Of a DNA stretch of 16,291 nt, positions 13,022 to 16,291 are shown piece by piece; positions within the stretch are counted from its first letter, which is position 1; every line of letters begins with the position of its first letter. The notes under the pieces are model-generated. The model made no database searches, had not been told where the DNA came from, and saw nothing but the letters and a program-made list of their open reading frames with translations. The position numbers and the translations under genes are program-made. The stretch spans positions 1 to 16,291 of the forward strand of contig JAGXHH010000195.1 in NCBI GenBank assembly GCA_024636355.1, read 5' to 3'. This DNA is from Desulfobacteraceae bacterium. GTDB taxonomy: Bacteria > Desulfobacterota > Desulfobacteria > Desulfobacterales > Desulfosalsimonadaceae.

Positions 13022-14581
13022 ATGGAAAACAAAGATCTGTTGCTGACAATCGACAACGGCACTCAGAGCTTGAAGGCCATGGTCTTCAACTTGTCCGGGA
13101 AGATGCAGGCCATCGTCAAGATTCCGTTTGAACCCTACTTTTCAACCCATCCGGGCTGGGCCGAACAAGACCCGGACCTCTATTGGCAAACCCTGTGCGT
13201 CGCCTGCCAACGGTTGTGGAGCGAAAAGGGAGTCGATAAAGACCGTATCGCCGGCGTATCCGTCACCACCCAGCGGGGGACCGTCATCAATGTCGAAAAA
13301 TCGGGAAAACCCCTACGGCCGGCCATCCTCTGGCTCGACCAGCGTAAAACTTTCGGACTGCCACCCATCGGCGGACTATGGGGCCTGCTGTTTAAAGTTG
13401 CCGGGGTGAGCCGGACGATCGCCTATTTCCAGCGTGAAGCCGAGGCCAACTGGATCCGGACGCACCAGCCGGAAATCTGGGAAGCCACTCACAAGTACCT
13501 GCTCCTTTCCGGGTATCTCAATTATCGGCTGACCGGCGAATTCGTCGATTCCATCGGCGGACAGGTCGGCTACATTCCGTTTGATTTCAAGCGGCTCGAC
13601 TGGGCAAAGGATTCGGACTGGAAATGGCAGGGGATCCCCGCCATCCGGGAAATGCTTCCCCGCATCCACCCCCCGGGGGCGACACTCGGGCAAATCACAA
13701 GGGCTGCGGCCGAACAGACCGGCGTTCCCGAAGGGTTACCGGTCATCGCCGCAGCGGCGGATAAGGCCTGCGAAGTAATCGGTTCTGGCAGCCTGACACC
13801 GGATACCGGATGTATCAGTTACGGCACGACCGCAACCATTAATGTCACCAGCAGCCGATACGTGGAGGCAATACCACTGATACCCCCCTACCCTTCGGCA
13901 ATTCCGGGAAATTATTCACTGGAGGTCCAGATATTCCGCGGTTACTGGATGGTCAGCTGGTTTAAGAAGGAATTCGGCCATGCGGAACGGGAAAAAGCTG
14001 AAAACATGGGCATTGACGCCGAAATGCTTTTCGATAAACTGATCGACGACATTCCCCCGGGATGCATGGGGCTGATGCTCCAGCCCTACTGGTCGCCGGG
14101 CATCAAACTGCCCGGCCCGGAAGCCAAGGGGAGTATCATCGGGTTCGGCGACATTCACAACCGAGGCCATATCTACCGCTCTATCCTGGAAGGGCTTGCC
14201 TACGCCCTTCGCGAAGGCAAAGAGCGGATAGAAAAACGGACACGTATTCCGATCCGTGAACTGCGGGTTTCCGGCGGCGGTTCCCAGAGCCGGAACGCCA
14301 TGCAGGTCACCGCCGACGTCTTCAACCTCCCGACCTCCCGGCCGCACCTCTATGAAACCTCCGGACTCGGAGCGGCCATCAATGCAGCCGTCGGCCTGCA
14401 TCTCCATCCGGATTATGCGACCGCCATATCGGAAATGACCCACATCGGCGACGTCTTTGAACCGGATCAGAAGAACCATGCCCTCTATGATGCGCTTTAT
14501 CGCAAGGTGTATCAGAAAATGTACAAGCGGTTAAAACCGCTTTATAAAGATATACAAGAGATTACGGGATATCCGGTGTGA
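13022..14581 (+). CDS. FGGY-family carbohydrate or polyol kinase
   Basis: ATP-dependent kinase of the glycerol/xylulose kinase fold, 519 residues. N-terminal phosphate loop [12 protein letters not shown] (11-22), [12 protein letters not shown] (44-55), VTTQRGTVI (81-89), LWLDQR (103-108), a catalytic-base Asp247 in AAADKACEV, and the C-terminal ATP-site segment [18 protein letters not shown] (416-433) then [12 protein letters not shown]. Glycerol kinases have QRET, whose Arg and Glu hold glycerol; here it is QRGT (84-87), and the DQ after the base is DK. It is therefore probably not a plain glycerol kinase. Position after agpS-glpD suggests a glycerol-like, DHA-like or alkylglycerol substrate (inference). 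A Shine-Dalgarno AGGGGGA supports the start. It may have its own promoter, given the 322-base gap. Confidence 0.82.
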   Translation: MENKDLLLTIDNGTQSLKAMVFNLSGKMQAIVKIPFEPYFSTHPGWAEQDPDLYWQTLCVACQRLWSEKGVDKDRIAGVSVTTQRGTVINVEKSGKPLRPAILWLDQRKTFGLPPIGGLWGLLFKVAGVSRTIAYFQREAEANWIRTHQPEIWEATHKYLLLSGYLNYRLTGEFVDSIGGQVGYIPFDFKRLDWAKDSDWKWQGIPAIREMLPRIHPPGATLGQITRAAAEQTGVPEGLPVIAAAADKACEVIGSGSLTPDTGCISYGTTATINVTSSRYVEAIPLIPPYPSAIPGNYSLEVQIFRGYWMVSWFKKEFGHAEREKAENMGIDAEMLFDKLIDDIPPGCMGLMLQPYWSPGIKLPGPEAKGSIIGFGDIHNRGHIYRSILEGLAYALREGKERIEKRTRIPIRELRVSGGGSQSRNAMQVTADVFNLPTSRPHLYETSGLGAAINAAVGLHLHPDYATAISEMTHIGDVFEPDQKNHALYDALYRKVYQKMYKRLKPLYKDIQEITGYPV

Positions 14582-14585
14582 AGAA

Positions 14586-14599
14586 GGTTCAGGGTTCAG
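14586..14599 (+). repeat. GGTTCAG heptamer, two tandem copies
   Basis: Two adjacent GGTTCAG units just after the kinase stop, at the left end of the 371-base gap 14582-14952. That gap holds only repeats and the Shine-Dalgarno of the DUF362 gene. Confidence 0.4.
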
Positions 14600-14603
14600 G
14601 CTT

Positions 14604-14639
14604 CGTAAAAAGCTGACGTACCCCGGTTCCCGGTGATTT
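14604..14639. repeat. 36-nt dispersed repeat, copy B
   Basis: Reverse complement of 1-36 with two adjacent mismatches. Together the copies bracket 14.6 kb including most genes of the window. Confidence 0.8.
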
Positions 14640-14663
14640 TGCAGACAGGAACTCTTGTCTTGA

Positions 14664-14737
14664 TATCGGTATCGCTATCGAAATCGCTATCGCTATCGTA
14701 AACTTTTCGATTTCGATCCCGATACCGATAGCGATAG
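14664..14737. repeat. Palindromic hexamer array (TATCGN / CGATNN)
   Basis: Six direct hexamers (TATCGG, TATCGC, TATCGA, AATCGC, TATCGC, TATCGT; 14664-14699) are followed by five in the opposite sense (CGATTT, CGATCC, CGATAC, CGATAG, CGATAG; 14708-14737). Left and right arms pair at about 21 of 23 positions, so the array folds into a large hairpin. Confidence 0.75.
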
Positions 14738-14846
14738 TGAATTAACTTCCTTGAAAACTGACCAACTCCGCTGCACGGCGATTAACGGGAAGGAACTTTC
14801 CATTCTTTTTAGCTTTCCTCGTTGTCAGTGAAGCGATAGCGAAATG

Positions 14847-14897
14847 GTTGTCGTTGTCGTAATCGTACTCGAGAGCGGCGATTACGACAACGACAAC
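14847..14897. repeat. Palindromic hexamer array (GTTGTC / GACAAC), perfect 19-bp stem
   Basis: 14847-14865 (GTTGTC units ending TAATCG) is exactly complementary to 14879-14897, with a 13-base loop; one more GACAAC follows on the right. It lies 55 bases before the DUF362 start, so it would be in that gene's leader or promoter. Confidence 0.8.
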
Positions 14898-14952
14898 GAC
14901 AACGAAAAGGATTCCCATCCCGAAATAAATTTGAAAATTTAGAGAGGACAAA

Positions 14953-15728
14953 ATGGCCACAAAAACTGATGTCATTTTTTCCGATACCCTCCAGGGGATC
15001 GATCGTGCCGTTGAAGAGATATTTCGGCATTTCGGCGGGGTGAAGGCGTTGCTGAAGGAAAGTGGCGATGTGTACCTGAAAGTCAACGGCGTCGACCACA
15101 AGCCGTATGCCTATACGGATCCCGATGTGCTCCGGGCGGTGATTACGCATTTGAAACGCGAAGGCGCCCGCAGGATTTACGTGATCGAAAACTGCACCCA
15201 GGGCAACATCACCCGCCTGGTCTTCAAGGTCACGGGAATGGCCAGGGTCTGCCGCCAGACCGGGGCCATCCCAGTCTATCTCGATGAAACCGATGCGGTG
15301 CCGGTCTACCTGGAGGGGCTCGAAACGTTTATCGACATTTCGGCTTTTGTACATGAACGTCTTATCGAAAATGCCGATAAAAATCTTTATATCTCCCTGC
15401 CCAAACTCAAGACCCACTCCATGTCCCAGGTAACCCTTTGGGAAAAGATATCGATCCGGAAGCGGTGGCCGCCATCCGGCCTCCGGTGCATGTGGCGGGA
15501 AGCTGCGCGATTTCCGATTACGGTCCCCAGCTCGTGCGGCGTTTCGGCAAAAAGCAGGTCACCTTTTCCCACGGCTGCAACAACCTTGCGGAAACGGTGC
15601 ATGCCCTCCTCCGCCTGATGAAGGTAAAACCGCTGGACCTCGCCGGCACCCATTCGGTCGCCGCCCTTGCCGAACTCATAAAGGCCCGGATCAATAAATC
15701 GAAGGCGATCATCCCGCCGCTGTTTTAA
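14953..15728 (+). pseudogene. DUF362 protein gene, internally deleted and frameshifted
   Basis: Residues 1-162 (to the CTT at 15436-15438) read as a normal DUF362 N-terminus: SGDVYLKVNGVDHKPYAYTDPDVLRAV, VIENCTQGNITRL and the family segment LPKLKTHSMSQVTL. After that the frame turns into nonsense and stops at 15618. A second frame, from about 15438 to 15728, carries a sensible DUF362 C-terminus: GKDIDPEAVAAIRPPVHVAGSCAI, FSHGCNNLAETVHALLRLMKV and KAIIPPLF. The two parts total about 258 residues, whereas I expect about 400, so a central piece of roughly 150 residues appears lost along with the frame. The start has a good GAGAGGA Shine-Dalgarno. The family is often tied to iron-sulfur proteins, but its function is not settled. 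It could be a real pseudogene or an assembly error. Confidence 0.75.
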
Positions 15729-15736
15729 ACCGTCAT

Positions 15737-16291
15737 TTACGATTTTCCGGATCGGTCGATGGCAGCAAGTCTTTCGAGTATCGGCGGATGGGAATAGTTG
15801 AGTGCAACATACAGGCGATGCGGGGTCAGATTGGACAAGTTGTGGGTGGTGAGTTTTTTCAGGGCTGTTTTAAATGCCTCGGGATTCATGATTGTCTCGA
15901 CCGCAAACCGGTCCGCAGCGTACTCGTTTTTCCGGGAAACCATCTGAAAACCGAGGCTGAAGAAGAAATCGATCGGCGCATAGAGTATTCCGAAAAAGAC
16001 CAGCCCGGCATACACGGATACCTGATCCATAAAAAAGGCATCGAACAGCATCGGCGAAGTAATGAAATGGGACAGAAGGTACAGCAAAACGCCGGTCTGA
16101 ACAATTCCCGCAACGAGCATCCACAGGATGTGCTTCTTTTTATAATGCCCCATCTCATGTGCCAGAATAGCTAATAACTCATCTTCGGTTTGGTTTTCGA
16201 TCAGGGTATCGAACAATACGATGCGCCGGTGCCGGCCAAATCCGGTAAAAAAAGCGTTCGACTTGCCCGACCGTTTCGATCCGTCCATGAC
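15737..16291 (-). CDS. M48 family metalloprotease (Ste24 type), C-terminal part
   Basis: Membrane zinc protease of the CAAX-protease-1/Ste24 group; the N-terminal half lies beyond the right edge. The visible 184 residues have DGSKRSGKSNAFFTGFG and RRIVLFDTLIE, the zinc motif HEMGH (in LAILAHEMGHYKKKH), two hydrophobic membrane segments (ILWMLVAGIVQTGVLLYLLSHFI and the stretch around AGLVFFGILYAPIDFFFSLG), and the third zinc ligand Glu in NEYAADRFA. In bacteria such proteins probably act in membrane protein quality control; there is no prenylation substrate to suggest here. It is convergent with the DUF362 gene, with stops eight bases apart. Confidence 0.9.
   Translation of the reverse strand, partial: VMDGSKRSGKSNAFFTGFGRHRRIVLFDTLIENQTEDELLAILAHEMGHYKKKHILWMLVAGIVQTGVLLYLLSHFITSPMLFDAFFMDQVSVYAGLVFFGILYAPIDFFFSLGFQMVSRKNEYAADRFAVETIMNPEAFKTALKKLTTHNLSNLTPHRLYVALNYSHPPILERLAAIDRSGKS

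Noticed and set aside
14525..14542. Hairpin AAGCGGTT-AA-AACCGCTT as a terminator of the kinase gene
   Set aside because: It is inside the coding sequence and is followed by TATAAAG, not a T-run.

Overview
The window is about 16 kb of bacterial chromosome carrying metabolic genes separated by gaps unusually rich in repeats. Protein flavour (3-hydroxybutyrate dehydrogenase, DUF3617, DUF362, a MerR-TPR regulator, a GlpD/AGPS pair) and repeat style suggest a Desulfobacterota (sulfate-reducer-like) or related Gram-negative organism. That placement is inference; there is no rRNA or marker gene here. I saw no tRNA, rRNA, CRISPR array, transposase or phage gene.

Left part (1-3330, + strand): 3-hydroxybutyrate dehydrogenase (bdhA) is followed after one base by a patatin-like acyl hydrolase. 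A 450-base repeat-filled gap comes next, then a nitronate-monooxygenase-like flavoprotein that lacks the usual histidine of its signature. Middle part (3476-7698, - strand): in transcription order, a MerR regulator with C-terminal TPRs, a ThDP-dependent acetolactate-synthase-like enzyme, an AzoR-type FMN reductase and an IMPase/HisN-type phosphatase. A secreted DUF3617 protein (7977-8411, +) diverges from the MerR gene.

Right part (8700-14581, + strand): the most interesting block. An E. coli FadR-like regulator has a recognisable sigma70-type promoter overlapped by a FadR-type operator. Overlapping its 3' end is an alkyl-DHAP synthase (AGPS, the ether-bond-forming enzyme), then FAD-dependent glycerol-3-phosphate dehydrogenase (glpD), then, after 322 bases of repeats, an FGGY kinase. 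AGPS consumes acyl-DHAP and a fatty alcohol, GlpD makes DHAP, and FadR senses long-chain acyl-CoA in its characterised relatives. Together this looks like an acyl-CoA-responsive ether-lipid or glycerol-lipid module. A DUF362 gene with an apparent internal deletion and frameshift follows, then the C-terminal part of a convergent Ste24-type M48 protease that runs off the right edge.

Almost every intergenic gap holds palindromes or short tandem repeats: a REP-like 25-bp inverted repeat, a 28-bp perfect palindrome, a 26-bp inverted repeat with an 18-bp triplicate, two 83-nt copies of one hairpin element, hexamer-phased palindromic arrays, a recurring CTTTTTACG-N4-CATCAA motif, and a 36-nt sequence present in inverted orientation near both ends of the window.
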